Source of the DNA: Bacteroidia bacterium
Lineage (GTDB): Bacteria > Bacteroidota > Bacteroidia > Palsa-965
Direction: 5' to 3'
Assembly: GCA_023151315.1 (NCBI GenBank)
Contig: JAKLJE010000013.1
Span: 1-64,000, forward strand
Length of the DNA stretch: 64,000 nucleotides
This document shows positions 35,490 to 44,698 of the stretch, in pieces. Both the position numbers and the translations under genes were made by a program. The notes under the pieces were generated by a model that was not told the origin of the DNA, did not search any database, and saw only the letters and a list, made by a program, of their open reading frames with translations. Position 1 is the first letter of the stretch, and every line of letters starts with the position of its first letter.

Positions 35490-36737
35490 TTACGCTACGC
35501 GTAATTTCTCAATCTTCGCTTTGCTCAGTTTTTCTCTGGCGTACTCCAGCGTAATGTTGAGGCGTTTCACACTTCCGTCGGAAGGAATATCGAACATGGC
35601 ATCTACCATGATCGCTTCGCAGATGGAACGTAATCCGCGCGCTCCGAGCTTGTACTCCATCGCTTTGTCAACGATGTGATCCAATACTTCCGGATCGAAC
35701 GTGAGTTTCACATTGTCCATTTCAAACAAACGCACGTATTGTTTCATCAATGCGTTTTTCGGCTCTGTAAGAATACTGCGTAATGCGGCTCTGTCAAGCG
35801 GATCGAGATGCGTGAGTACAGGAAGTCGCCCGATCAATTCCGGAATCAATCCGAACGCTTTCAGATCCTGCGGAACGATGTACTGCAGGTAATTGTCCTT
35901 ATCGATTTCGTTGTTCTCAGTGCTTGCTGTATAACCGATGGTTTGTGATTGCAGACGACGGGCAATTTTCTTGTCGATGCCATCGAAAGCACCGCCGCAG
36001 ATGAACAGGATATTTTTCGTGTTTACCTGAATCATTTTCTGTTCAGGATGTTTGCGTCCGCCTTGAGGCGGAACGTTCACCACGGAACCTTCGAGAAGTT
36101 TCAGCAATGCCTGTTGTACACCTTCACCGGAAACGTCGCGTGTGATGGACGGATTATCGCTCTTGCGGGCAATCTTGTCAATTTCATCAATGAAAACGAT
36201 CCCGCGTTCTGCGGCTGTAACATCATAATCTGCAGACTGCAGAAGACGCACCAGAATGCTTTCCACGTCTTCACCAACGTAACCTGCTTCTGTCAGCACG
36301 GTCGCGTCAGCGATGCAGAAAGGAACATTCAGCAGTTTCGCAATTGTACGGGCAAGCAAAGTTTTACCGGTTCCGGTTTCGCCTACCAATACAATGTTGG
36401 ACTTTTCGATTTCAATTTCTTCAGCGTTTTTGCGTGCAGGTTTCTGTGCAATGCGCTTGTAGTGGTTGTAAACGGCAACAGACAAAACTTTTTTCGCTGT
36501 GTCCTGTCCGATTACATATTCATCAAGAGCTTTCTTGATTTCAATCGGTTTAAGAAGTGAAAGCGCAGAGGAAATAGAACTGTTCTTCTTTGCGTCCTGC
36601 TCTTCCTTCACAATGCGGTATGCCTGCTGAATACATTGCTCACAAATGTGACCTTGTATTCCTGCAATCAATACTACCGTATCCTGCTTGTCTCTTCCGC
36701 AGAACGAACAATGGATGTTTGAATCTTTCCCTGCCAT
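35490..36737 (-). CDS. clpX: ATP-dependent Clp protease ATP-binding subunit ClpX
   Basis: A 415-residue AAA+ unfoldase for ClpP. The N-terminal zinc-binding domain has [10 protein letters not shown] and CEQCIQQAY (C4). The Walker A is GETGTGKT (~residue 118), Walker [10 protein letters not shown], pore loop [10 protein letters not shown], and the sensor 2 region [11 protein letters not shown]. It follows clpP by 78 bases with a strong hairpin between, so its level may differ from clpP. Confidence 0.98.
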   Translation of the reverse strand: MAGKDSNIHCSFCGRDKQDTVVLIAGIQGHICEQCIQQAYRIVKEEQDAKKNSSISSALSLLKPIEIKKALDEYVIGQDTAKKVLSVAVYNHYKRIAQKPARKNAEEIEIEKSNIVLVGETGTGKTLLARTIAKLLNVPFCIADATVLTEAGYVGEDVESILVRLLQSADYDVTAAERGIVFIDEIDKIARKSDNPSITRDVSGEGVQQALLKLLEGSVVNVPPQGGRKHPEQKMIQVNTKNILFICGGAFDGIDKKIARRLQSQTIGYTASTENNEIDKDNYLQYIVPQDLKAFGLIPELIGRLPVLTHLDPLDRAALRSILTEPKNALMKQYVRLFEMDNVKLTFDPEVLDHIVDKAMEYKLGARGLRSICEAIMVDAMFDIPSDGSVKRLNITLEYAREKLSKAKIEKLRVA

Positions 36738-36754
36738 AAACTTCTTTTTGAAAA

Positions 36755-36789
36755 AGCAATCCGGTGATTATTCATCAGACCGGATTGCT
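36755..36789 (-). terminator. Hairpin between clpP and clpX (attenuator or partial terminator)
   Basis: A perfect 11-bp inverted repeat (AGCAATCCGGT / ACCGGATTGCT) around a 13-base loop, 27 bases after the clpP stop. On the minus strand it is followed by TTTTCAAAAAG, a short T-run, so termination may be partial. It could also be an RNA-processing site. Confidence 0.6.
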
Positions 36790-36815
36790 CTGTTCTTTGT
36801 TACAGATTCTGAAAA

Positions 36816-37502
36816 TTATTTCGCAGCGCGACGCTCAAGAACTTCGTCGATCATGCCGTACTCTTTTGCTTCAGCTGCTGTCATCCAGTAGTCGCGATCA
36901 CTGTCTGCCCATACTTTGTCGTAGGTCTGTCCGCTGTGATTCGAGATGATCTGATAAAGTTCCTTTTTCAGTTTCTGAATCTCGCGTGCAGTGATTTCGA
37001 TATCTGATGCCTGACCTTCAGCACCGCCCAATGGTTGGTGAATCATGATGCGGGCATGCGGAAGCGCAGTGCGTTTTCCTTTTTCACCGGCGCACTGAAG
37101 AACAGCTCCCATTGACGCTGCCATTCCTGTGCAGATTGTTGCTACATCAGGCTGAATGAGCTGCATGGTATCATAGATACCGAGTCCTGCGTAAACAGAA
37201 CCGCCCGGAGAGTTGATGTAGATCTGAATGTCTTTCTTCGCATCTGCCGACTCGAGGAACAGCAACTGCGCCTGAATGATATTCGCCACCTGATCATTGA
37301 TTCCTGTACCGAGGAATATGATGCGATCCATCATCAAACGTGAGAACACGTCCATCTGGGTTACGTTGAGTTGACGTTCTTCCATGATGTATGGAGTCAT
37401 CGACATCTTCGTTCCCATTGCAGATGAATACTGATCGAAAGTGATACTGTTAATGCCGTGATGTTTCACAGCGTATTTTCTGAATTCGTTCTGATCAAAC
37501 AT
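36816..37502 (-). CDS. clpP: ATP-dependent Clp protease proteolytic subunit ClpP
   Basis: A 228-residue serine protease subunit, self-assembling into two heptamers. Catalytic triad: Ser in CTGMAASMGAVL (~residue 121), His in ARIMIHQPLGG (~146) and Asp in DSDRDYWM (~195). The N-terminal ~35 residues (MFDQNEFRKYAVKHHGI) are a propeptide-like extension as usual in Bacteroidota. Located between tig and clpX. Confidence 0.98.
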   Translation of the reverse strand: MFDQNEFRKYAVKHHGINSITFDQYSSAMGTKMSMTPYIMEERQLNVTQMDVFSRLMMDRIIFLGTGINDQVANIIQAQLLFLESADAKKDIQIYINSPGGSVYAGLGIYDTMQLIQPDVATICTGMAASMGAVLQCAGEKGKRTALPHARIMIHQPLGGAEGQASDIEITAREIQKLKKELYQIISNHSGQTYDKVWADSDRDYWMTAAEAKEYGMIDEVLERRAAK

Positions 37503-37574
37503 AAGTTTAGAATTTCGGTTATGCTTATAATGTCAATTCTGATGCCGCTTTTATTGTATGACAATGCGTCAGAC

Positions 37575-38918
37575 TTAGCCGCGGATAAACTCTTCGTAAG
37601 TTACCTGTTTTGGTTTGATGGCGAACTTCGCACGATATAACGTCATGAGTTTCTGCGCGTAAAGATTTTCGAACACCTTTTTAGCTTCTTCTTCTTTGCC
37701 CAGAACGCGGGTGGCAGTATCGTTCAGTTCGTTTTCGGAAACCTCTTCAGGGTTTCTGCCATATTTGCGGTAATTGTCTTTCAGGACTTCCTTAACGTGC
37801 TCTTTCGCTTCATCAGCAGTAACCTGAATTTCGTTGTCGCGGATCAGTTTGTTTTCAATTAACTGCCAGCGCAACTGACGTGCGTAGATCGGATATTCCG
37901 CTTCCACCTGTTCCATTGTCACAGGCTTTTCATTCGCAGCAACCAACCAACGTTTCAGGAATTCATCCGGAAGAGAAAGGTCTGTTGCTGTCAGGAAATG
38001 ATTCATGATTTCGCTGCGCAAACGCTCTTCAGTATCACGTGAGAACATTTTCACGAGTTCCTCAGCAATTTTCGCGCGGAATTCTTCTTCAGTTTTTACT
38101 GTTCCCGGTCCGTAGATTTTTTCGAAGAGTTCTTCGTTGAGTTCTGCAGGAACAAGTTGACTGATGCTCTTTACAGTAAAGCGGAATTTGTTGGTCAACC
38201 CTTCTGCAGCTTCAGGAGTGATTCCGAGTTTCTGAGCGCGATCGTTTACGTTATCAGAAATCTGAATCGGATCCAGATCAAAGCGGTCTTCAGCTTTAGC
38301 ACCAACGAGCATTTTGTGATGCTCTTTCACAGGTTTGTCGAGGAACATTGTGCTCGCACGGAAGATTCCGCCGGGAACTACTTCTCCGTTACTGTCAAGT
38401 TCAACGAAATCTCCATACATCAAATCTCCTTCACCTGTAACTTCAGCAGGAACAACTTTGCCATAACGGCGAGTAATGTCGCTGATGTAATCGTTGATGA
38501 TTTTATCATCCGGAGTGATAACCATCTCTGTAAATGAAACAGAGTTATCGAGCTTCAAAGTGAATTGAGGAGCAAGCGCCATATCGAATTTGAATTCGAA
38601 TTCAGTTTGATTCTCAATGTCCACATTGTTGTTCTCTTCCTTCGGAAGCGGGTTGCCCAGCACTTCGAGGTTGTTTTCGCGGATATAGTTGTAGAGAGAG
38701 TCGGAAAGAATGCGGTTCAATTCTTCAGCGAGAATTGATTTGCCGTACATCTTGCGTACGAGTCCTGCCGGCACCTTACCCGGACGAAAGCCGGGCATGC
38801 TCACTTTTTTCTGGTAAGACTTCAGAGCGGTTTCCACTTTATCAGTGTAATCTGCAGGTGTAACTTTCAGTTTCACAACCGCGTTGAGATCGTCAATAAG
38901 TTCTTTTGTAATATCCAT
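37575..38918 (-). CDS. tig: Trigger factor
   Basis: A 447-residue ribosome-associated chaperone. The ribosome-binding signature (MPGFRPGKVPAGLVRK, residues ~40-55) is intact. The central PPIase-like part is degenerate, with GDLMYGDFVELDSNGEVVPGG in place of a standard FKBP core, as commonly seen in Bacteroidota. The rest is the helical C-terminal substrate cradle. First gene of the tig-clpP-clpX group. Confidence 0.93.
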   Translation of the reverse strand: MDITKELIDDLNAVVKLKVTPADYTDKVETALKSYQKKVSMPGFRPGKVPAGLVRKMYGKSILAEELNRILSDSLYNYIRENNLEVLGNPLPKEENNNVDIENQTEFEFKFDMALAPQFTLKLDNSVSFTEMVITPDDKIINDYISDITRRYGKVVPAEVTGEGDLMYGDFVELDSNGEVVPGGIFRASTMFLDKPVKEHHKMLVGAKAEDRFDLDPIQISDNVNDRAQKLGITPEAAEGLTNKFRFTVKSISQLVPAELNEELFEKIYGPGTVKTEEEFRAKIAEELVKMFSRDTEERLRSEIMNHFLTATDLSLPDEFLKRWLVAANEKPVTMEQVEAEYPIYARQLRWQLIENKLIRDNEIQVTADEAKEHVKEVLKDNYRKYGRNPEEVSENELNDTATRVLGKEEEAKKVFENLYAQKLMTLYRAKFAIKPKQVTYEEFIRG

Positions 38919-38975
38919 GTTTTCAAATAATTCCGAATGGCGTTAATGCCGTCCGCAGGTGATGATTTAAGCCTG

Positions 38976-38983
38976 CAAAGATA
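38976..38983 (-). promoter_or_regulatory. Candidate -7 box for tig
   Basis: The minus strand reads TATCTTTG (TAnnTTTG consensus) about 58 bases before the tig ATG. No clear -33 TTTG. Confidence 0.4.
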
Positions 38984-39140
38984 GTGTTTTTCAGTGTGTA
39001 ATTCACCTGAAAATGAGAGGCTCAGACAGATGACCGAAGTACTTGAAAGCAGCTAATTGCCTGTAAATACACGTATTACCACTTGAGTGATGGTTTTAAC
39101 CAGATATCAAATCTTTGCTGAGTGGCCGCTTATTTGGACT

Positions 39141-39148
39141 TAGTTTTG
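39141..39148 (+). promoter_or_regulatory. Candidate -7 box for the 39.2-kb small gene
   Basis: TAGTTTTG matches the -7 consensus, 32 bases before the ATG at 39180. A TTTG at 39114-39117 is 23 bases upstream of it, slightly long. Confidence 0.4.
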
Positions 39149-39179
39149 CCCCGAATTTCACATCCCTGAAATCTGAACA

Positions 39180-39563
39180 ATGGCGAAAGAGGCGGTATTG
39201 GAAAGTGTAACCATGTTGCTGGGCGACGATGGTATATTGCGCATCCGGATTAACGAAGGAGCAAGGATAAGCCTTGCCCAAGCGAAACTGCAGTACGAAA
39301 CAATCCTCAGAATGTGCGGTGATGCTCGTGTTGCGGTTCTTGTAGATGCCACGGGAGATCACGAAGTGGATAAAGATGCTCAGGAATGGGCGGCAGATCA
39401 CACTTCCAACAGAATTGCCACAGCAGTTATTTCTTCCAAACCTTTCGCGGCGATTACGCTGAATCTGTTTATCAGTCTTTTCAAGCCGAAATCAACATTC
39501 AAGCTTTTTCGTGATGAACAAAAAGCGTTGGAATGGTTGCGTGAAATGATTTCGAATCAATAA
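39180..39563 (+). CDS. Small STAS/SpoIIAA-like cytoplasmic protein
   Basis: A 127-residue soluble protein. The alternating strand/helix pattern (DDGILRIRINEG, then VAVLVDATGDHEVDKDAQEW, then IATAVISSKPFAAITLNLFISLF and a final helix KALEWLREMI) matches the SpoIIAA-like/STAS fold of small Bacteroidota proteins seen alone. No phosphorylatable Ser motif is certain. Function unknown. It is divergent from tig and convergent with the TonB receptor gene 7 bases away. Confidence 0.6.
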   Translation: MAKEAVLESVTMLLGDDGILRIRINEGARISLAQAKLQYETILRMCGDARVAVLVDATGDHEVDKDAQEWAADHTSNRIATAVISSKPFAAITLNLFISLFKPKSTFKLFRDEQKALEWLREMISNQ

Positions 39564-39570
39564 GTGTTTA

Positions 39571-42024
39571 TCAGAATCCGCCTGCAGGCATTTCTTCCTG
39601 CGGAACAACTGTCTGCGTTTTTCTCTTCGCAATTTCTTCGCTGCTTCCGAAACGCCATGTGAAATTCAACATGAGCACCATTGACTCACGTTTGCGTCCG
39701 GCTTTGAATTCGTAATCTGATGTGTAGTTTTTCATTCGGAATGCGCGTGTATTGAACACGTCTGTAAGATTCGCACTGATCTGCGCTTTCCCTTTGAAAA
39801 CTTCCTGTCGTACACCAAGATCTGCACCACCGAGCATCCAGAATTGCCCGATCGGCTGAATGAATGGGGAGAAATACATTCCGGAAACCTGAACTGTGGT
39901 TGTCGGACGCACTTTATAATTCGCAGTTACACGTGCGTTATACTGGAATCCTGCGCTTTGCAAATCTGCTTCGAGATTGTCTCCGTTTACAATGTTGTAA
40001 TACGCAGAGCCGCTTATCATCATGCTTCCTTTTCTTCCGAATGGCATTCGATAAACGAGTTCCGTTCCGAAATTATCAGATGAAGTGAAGTTGCGCGGCT
40101 TTACAATTGCCTGTCCGGTTGTGAAGTCAAACAAGCGCGCCATTGTAATTACATTTTCACTGTGACGGTAGTACAAAGTTGCTGACCAACTGAATGCTTT
40201 CTGTGCCTGCGAAACAGTGAAGTCGAATGAATGAATGTATTCCGGCATCAGATACGGATTACCTCCGCGCAGGTTGATTGAATCAGTATAATCAATGAAA
40301 GGATTCAGCTGACCGTTGCCCGGACGATTCAAACGACGTCCATAACTCAACTGCATTTCAGTTTTTTCGAAAGTGCGTCGGATGGCAAGGTTTGGAAAGA
40401 GATTCAGGTAACTATTCGTGAAAGCAGTATCCTGAGATGTTGAACTTCCGTTGATCGAAGTGTATTCTGCACGCACACCGCCCAGGTAATCCCATTTCCC
40501 ACGATGCATATTCGCCTGAACATATGCTGCACCGACATTTTCAGTGAAACGGAATTTGTCAATGAATCGTGCATCATCAATGTACTCGCCGGAAAGATAG
40601 TTGTACTGTTGTCCGCTTTGATCGTTGGTATAATCACGCAACGAATATTTCACACCGGTTTCAAGTTTGAACGAGTCGGATACTGGATGTGCATAATCTG
40701 CCTGTGCCGTCGCAGCGTAAAATACGTTGTCGGCAGAGTTGGTTTGATACGGTGAATTCTCATAGCCGTATGAACTCAGCTTGTAATTATTGTCAACACC
40801 ACGCTGATTCGTAGAGAATGATGCAGCGGATGAGAATGTACGTGTACTGCCGGGAAACTGTTTTTTATAATCGGCAGTTGCATCAATTGTATGTGTGTAA
40901 TCGGTTCCTTGTGCAAGACGACCGAATTGACTCGTTACGTTATCAGCAGAATCAAGAAAACGGTAGTTGGCGCTGTCAATTTTAATTTCATTGCGGAATG
41001 TATATCCGCCGGCAATTGAAAGTGTGTTATACGGGTTCAGGTAGATGTCGGTGCCGATTCTTCCGCTGTGGAAAACGCTTCCCTGTAAACTTCCGCCTTC
41101 GGAATTGAAAGAGTATGTTGTGTCTGCGGTGTTATTGAACTGGTTCGTGAAGAAACTACCCCAACGATCTTCATAGCGGTAATTATAGCTGCCGAAGAAA
41201 TTTGCTTTACCATTGCGAGCATTCAAACTGATTCCGCCGTTGTATTTGTTTCCCGTACCCACAGCTCCGTTCACAGTGCCGTTGTATCCGGTTCCTTTTT
41301 CTTTTTTGGTGATAATGTTGATTATTCCTGCCATTCCCTGAGCATCGTACTTCGCAGAAGGGTTTGTAATGATCTCAATACGCTCAATCATGTTTGCAGG
41401 AATCTGTTGCAATACTGCATTTCGATCTTCACCTGTAACACCGGAAGGCTTTCCGTCGATCAGAATGGTAACGTTTTCAGATCCGCGTAAACTCACTTTG
41501 CCGTCAACGTCAACAGTAACTGATGGAATGTTCTGAAGAATATCAGTTGCGGTTCCGCCTGCATTGGTGATGTTCTGATCCACATCGTAAACTTTCTTGT
41601 CAATGCTGTTGGTGTAATCACTGCGTTGCTCTGTAATTTTTACTTCACCGAGCTGAGTATTTTCCGGTTTGATTTTCACAGCGCCGGCATCATACTGTGC
41701 AGCCATCGCAGAAATCATGAATGGTTTTGAATACCATGTGTTGTATCCCATGAAAGTAATGCGAAGCATGAATTTTCCCGCAGGTAATTTCTGGATACTG
41801 AAGGAACCATCTTTACCTGTTACACCTCCGCCTTTAACGGCAGAATCATTCGCAGTGATTACAACAACAGAAGCGTATTCTACGGGATTTCCGGAAACGG
41901 AATCGCTTACGATGCCGATTGCAGAACCGCCGGTGAACTGTGGTCCGGGATTTTGCGCCAGCGCGTTTATGCTCAGGAAGATTGCAAGGAATGCAATGAG
42001 AAGAGTGGGAAAGGTCTTGTTCAC
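39571..42024 (-). CDS. TonB-dependent outer-membrane receptor (OMP_b-brl_3 type)
   Basis: A receptor of ~817 residues. The GTG at 42024 (encoding NKTFPTLLIAFLAIFLSINALAQ after fMet) is chosen because it places the signal peptide at the N-terminus; a longer frame starts at ATG 42072. After it come a carboxypeptidase-regulatory-like domain (~residues 30-115, GGGVTGKDGSFSIQKLPAGKF), a plug domain (TDILQNIPSVTVDVDGKVSLRGS, then GMAGIINIITKKEKGTGYNG) and a ~560-residue 22-strand barrel region. The substrate is unknown. No SusD partner is present, so glycan import of the SusCD kind is not supported. Confidence 0.88.
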   Translation of the reverse strand: MNKTFPTLLIAFLAIFLSINALAQNPGPQFTGGSAIGIVSDSVSGNPVEYASVVVITANDSAVKGGGVTGKDGSFSIQKLPAGKFMLRITFMGYNTWYSKPFMISAMAAQYDAGAVKIKPENTQLGEVKITEQRSDYTNSIDKKVYDVDQNITNAGGTATDILQNIPSVTVDVDGKVSLRGSENVTILIDGKPSGVTGEDRNAVLQQIPANMIERIEIITNPSAKYDAQGMAGIINIITKKEKGTGYNGTVNGAVGTGNKYNGGISLNARNGKANFFGSYNYRYEDRWGSFFTNQFNNTADTTYSFNSEGGSLQGSVFHSGRIGTDIYLNPYNTLSIAGGYTFRNEIKIDSANYRFLDSADNVTSQFGRLAQGTDYTHTIDATADYKKQFPGSTRTFSSAASFSTNQRGVDNNYKLSSYGYENSPYQTNSADNVFYAATAQADYAHPVSDSFKLETGVKYSLRDYTNDQSGQQYNYLSGEYIDDARFIDKFRFTENVGAAYVQANMHRGKWDYLGGVRAEYTSINGSSTSQDTAFTNSYLNLFPNLAIRRTFEKTEMQLSYGRRLNRPGNGQLNPFIDYTDSINLRGGNPYLMPEYIHSFDFTVSQAQKAFSWSATLYYRHSENVITMARLFDFTTGQAIVKPRNFTSSDNFGTELVYRMPFGRKGSMMISGSAYYNIVNGDNLEADLQSAGFQYNARVTANYKVRPTTTVQVSGMYFSPFIQPIGQFWMLGGADLGVRQEVFKGKAQISANLTDVFNTRAFRMKNYTSDYEFKAGRKRESMVLMLNFTWRFGSSEEIAKRKTQTVVPQEEMPAGGF

Positions 42025-42095
42025 GGCGCAAAGATAGCTGCTATTCACAGAGTCAGCTGCACCTGTGTTCAATCGATTCTTAATAACTGTGAAAA

Positions 42096-42488
42096 TCAGT
42101 TCAGACGGAAGGGAAGAACCAGCTCAAAGCGAGGGATTGTGACTTTAAAGTTTTCTCCTGTTTGAGTTTTCACGAAGAGATAGGTTCCGTGCATGCTTCC
42201 GATTTCGGAAGTCAGGTTGCAGGCCGATTCATATTCGTAACTCTGACCGGGTAAAAGAATCGGCTGTTGTCCAACAACACCTTCACCTTCTACTTCCTGA
42301 GAAGGAGCGGCGGAGTCGAAAATAAACCAATGACGACGCAGCAACTGCACTTCAGTATCCGAGGTATTTTCGATACGGATTCGATACGAAAAGAAAAACT
42401 GCTTCGCTTCAGGACGTGAATACAATTCCTGATAACGAGTAGTTACGCTGATGCGGATTCCTTTAGTGATACGTGTTACCATTGCCAT
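42096..42488 (-). CDS. apaG: ApaG (DUF525) protein
   Basis: A 130-residue fibronectin-III-like fold protein named after the E. coli Co2+/Mg2+-related locus. The GEGVVGQQPILLPGQSYEYES segment (~residues 70-92, GxGxxG) and the MHGTYLF segment (~100) are diagnostic. Biochemical function in bacteria is uncertain. Confidence 0.92.
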   Translation of the reverse strand: MAMVTRITKGIRISVTTRYQELYSRPEAKQFFFSYRIRIENTSDTEVQLLRRHWFIFDSAAPSQEVEGEGVVGQQPILLPGQSYEYESACNLTSEIGSMHGTYLFVKTQTGENFKVTIPRFELVLPFRLN

Positions 42489-42596
42489 GTCGTATGCAAG
42501 TTTAGGTTACACAATACGGATTTCCAATTCCGGGCGTCGAAGTTTGTTAACACTTCATCGGTAAACCGGCGAAATCAGAAATTTTAACAATTGAGC

Positions 42597-43895
42597 CTAG
42601 CGTAATCTCGAATTCAGGCGCTTTACTGCGACAAGTTGGTCGGTACGGGCTCCAACTGGACGGAAATAAATCATTACCCAGTAGTCATTTTCAGTTTCCT
42701 GATTCATTCCTTCTGCTACATAGTTGTCGGCAACGGTTTCTTTGTCTTTCAAAAACACGTATTCGTAGTTGTAATAACCTTGTTTAAGGTATAGTGTTGC
42801 CTCATAGCCACGTCGTTCGGGATTATATTTCATCTTGTTTTTTGATGTGCATTGCCAGTCGGTCATACCGCCGAAAACATACATGTTGCCGCCTGAAACC
42901 TGCAGATCCCAAGGGAGGAAAAAATGTACCCAGCAATATTCCGCTTCAATGTCGCTGTCTGTTCCGTCCTGATTTCTGATGAGAAATTTTCCGTTGATAT
43001 CCGGATTGTTCATGTAGCGTTTGAACGTACGGCGTTCATCGTGCAGAAGGAAAACGTGGTATTGACCGCTGTCTTTCACTATGCTGTCGACGCGTTCTGT
43101 GTTCAATCGCAAAGTACGTGTATCGAACCAACGGTATTCTTTTCCTCCTTTGAAAACGTTAATGTCTTCATAATCGTAACGCAGTTCCCTGTTCATAAGA
43201 AACTGTGGCTGAATTCCCTTTACGGCATTGTCCCAGCGACCGTTCTGCATGATTACCGGATAAATTTCTTTGAAGGGATTTGTGACTTCATCGGTTGAAT
43301 AAGTGACGGTGAAGTCAACTTCCTGCTTGTAATTTCTGTCGGATACGATTGTCGGAGCATGCACATCACCGGTCAGTGTAACTTTGTTTTCGTACACCAT
43401 GAATCTACGGGTGAGTACCAGTTTTTCCTGATCGTTGTCTTCGTAAACTTTGAGAATATAATTTCCGGACAGAAGCAGTTTGAATTGCTCATTCGGAAAT
43501 ACTGTATTGTAATGCGTGTAATGCTGCAATGTATTACGTGAGAAACTGTATTGCGTGATCTGCTGTTCAGGAAATCCGTCAATGTAATCCATATTGCCAA
43601 CGTTAGATGGTTCCCATTCCGCATTGCAATGGATGACGGTGTAGTAAAGTGATTTGAAATCACCGTCGAGATCGTCAAATGACAAATGAAGAACTTCGGT
43701 GGAATTCAGCAGAATTATCGGAGGTAACATTGAGGCCTGATCCGGAGTTAACACAACTGATGAAATGGATGGCCTGTAGTTTCTGTCTTCATACCTGAGA
43801 ATATTATTGTTGTAATAATCGCTGGTGTCCGGTTGAGCGGCGAACAGGTTTCCGTTTAACAGAATTGAAGTCAGAAAAGAAATAAGTAGTTTCAT
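42597..43895 (-). CDS. DUF5103 domain protein
   Basis: A 432-residue exported protein with signal peptide (MKLLISFLTSILLNGNLFA). Beta-rich, with an early YRPSISSVVLTPDQASMLPPI segment and a late YNPERRGYEATLYLKQGYYNYEYVF segment that are typical of the DUF5103 family, which is widespread in Bacteroidota and of unknown function. A glycan-binding-like (CBM48/Ig) C-terminal part is suggested by the last segment but not proven. Confidence 0.85.
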   Translation of the reverse strand: MKLLISFLTSILLNGNLFAAQPDTSDYYNNNILRYEDRNYRPSISSVVLTPDQASMLPPIILLNSTEVLHLSFDDLDGDFKSLYYTVIHCNAEWEPSNVGNMDYIDGFPEQQITQYSFSRNTLQHYTHYNTVFPNEQFKLLLSGNYILKVYEDNDQEKLVLTRRFMVYENKVTLTGDVHAPTIVSDRNYKQEVDFTVTYSTDEVTNPFKEIYPVIMQNGRWDNAVKGIQPQFLMNRELRYDYEDINVFKGGKEYRWFDTRTLRLNTERVDSIVKDSGQYHVFLLHDERRTFKRYMNNPDINGKFLIRNQDGTDSDIEAEYCWVHFFLPWDLQVSGGNMYVFGGMTDWQCTSKNKMKYNPERRGYEATLYLKQGYYNYEYVFLKDKETVADNYVAEGMNQETENDYWVMIYFRPVGARTDQLVAVKRLNSRLR

Positions 43896-43957
43896 TCGTA
43901 GTTGTATAGAGCAAATTTCATGCCTTTAACAAGACGTGAAACTGCAAAGAAGGTTGT

Positions 43958-44698
43958 TTAATCTCCCTTAATGAGAGATCCGTTTCCTGTTGCTGCATCT
44001 TGTGTGATTTGCGCAGGATTTCCGTAATAAATGATGTTTCCCACACTTGTAATTCCATAATCCAGTTTGGTGAATGCTCTTACTTTAACATCGCTTTGTG
44101 AGCCGTTGATCACTTCCGCATATTCCGCATCAAGTTGTGATGCATCAATACCGCCCAAACCACTATTCCAAAGTTTTACCGTGTGTACCCGACCTTCCAA
44201 CTCTACATGTGTTCCGTTTACGTTATTCCAATAATAGAAAATGTTACAGCCCAGCTGAAGTTTAATGTCTGCGAATCGTGTTCTGCTGATTACTCCGAAC
44301 TCATGCCCTCCGATTCTGTTAGTACTGGAGATATGGCAATCCTCATTCACTTCGATCAATCGAAGGTTCCGCACGTGTACGATTGCTTTCGTTGTCATTT
44401 CATTCGGTCTGAAAAATTCACCTCGTTTACTTCCATCTATATGCAGTAAACTATCTGTTACAACAGCAACACAACGACTAATATTTCTGGCTTCACCAGA
44501 AAATTCCACATATTCAACGGAGTCCTGAACGATCACAACATCCAGCACGCCGTCCACTTCAATAGTGTGATAACCCTGAACGTTGAAGGATTTGGTAACG
44601 ATGTCTCCTGCTCCGTCTTTGGAACATGAAATCAGAAGCATATTTGTGAGAATACAAATTGCAAAAACGGAAAAAGCATATTTTATTTTACTCACCAT
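43958..44698 (-). CDS. GIN-domain (DUF2807) lipoprotein
   Basis: A 246-residue envelope lipoprotein. The ATG at 44698 overlaps the upstream stop (TAATG). The N-terminus MVSKIKYAFSVFAICILTNMLLISCSK has a lipobox LISC. The mature part is the repetitive beta-solenoid-like GIN domain: FNVQGYHTIEVDGVLDVVI, then DIKLQLGCN and DYGITSVGNIIYYGNP at the end. Function of the family is unknown. It forms one operon with the PagL-like gene. Confidence 0.85.
   Translation of the reverse strand: MVSKIKYAFSVFAICILTNMLLISCSKDGAGDIVTKSFNVQGYHTIEVDGVLDVVIVQDSVEYVEFSGEARNISRCVAVVTDSLLHIDGSKRGEFFRPNEMTTKAIVHVRNLRLIEVNEDCHISSTNRIGGHEFGVISRTRFADIKLQLGCNIFYYWNNVNGTHVELEGRVHTVKLWNSGLGGIDASQLDAEYAEVINGSQSDVKVRAFTKLDYGITSVGNIIYYGNPAQITQDAATGNGSLIKGD

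Noticed and set aside
35949-36560. 203-codon frame antisense to clpX
   Set aside because: Covers the conserved AAA+ core on the other strand; no family similarity visible.
39571-42024. SusC of a polysaccharide-utilisation locus
   Set aside because: No SusD, glycoside hydrolase or regulator is adjacent and the barrel looks like the OMP_b-brl_3 group.
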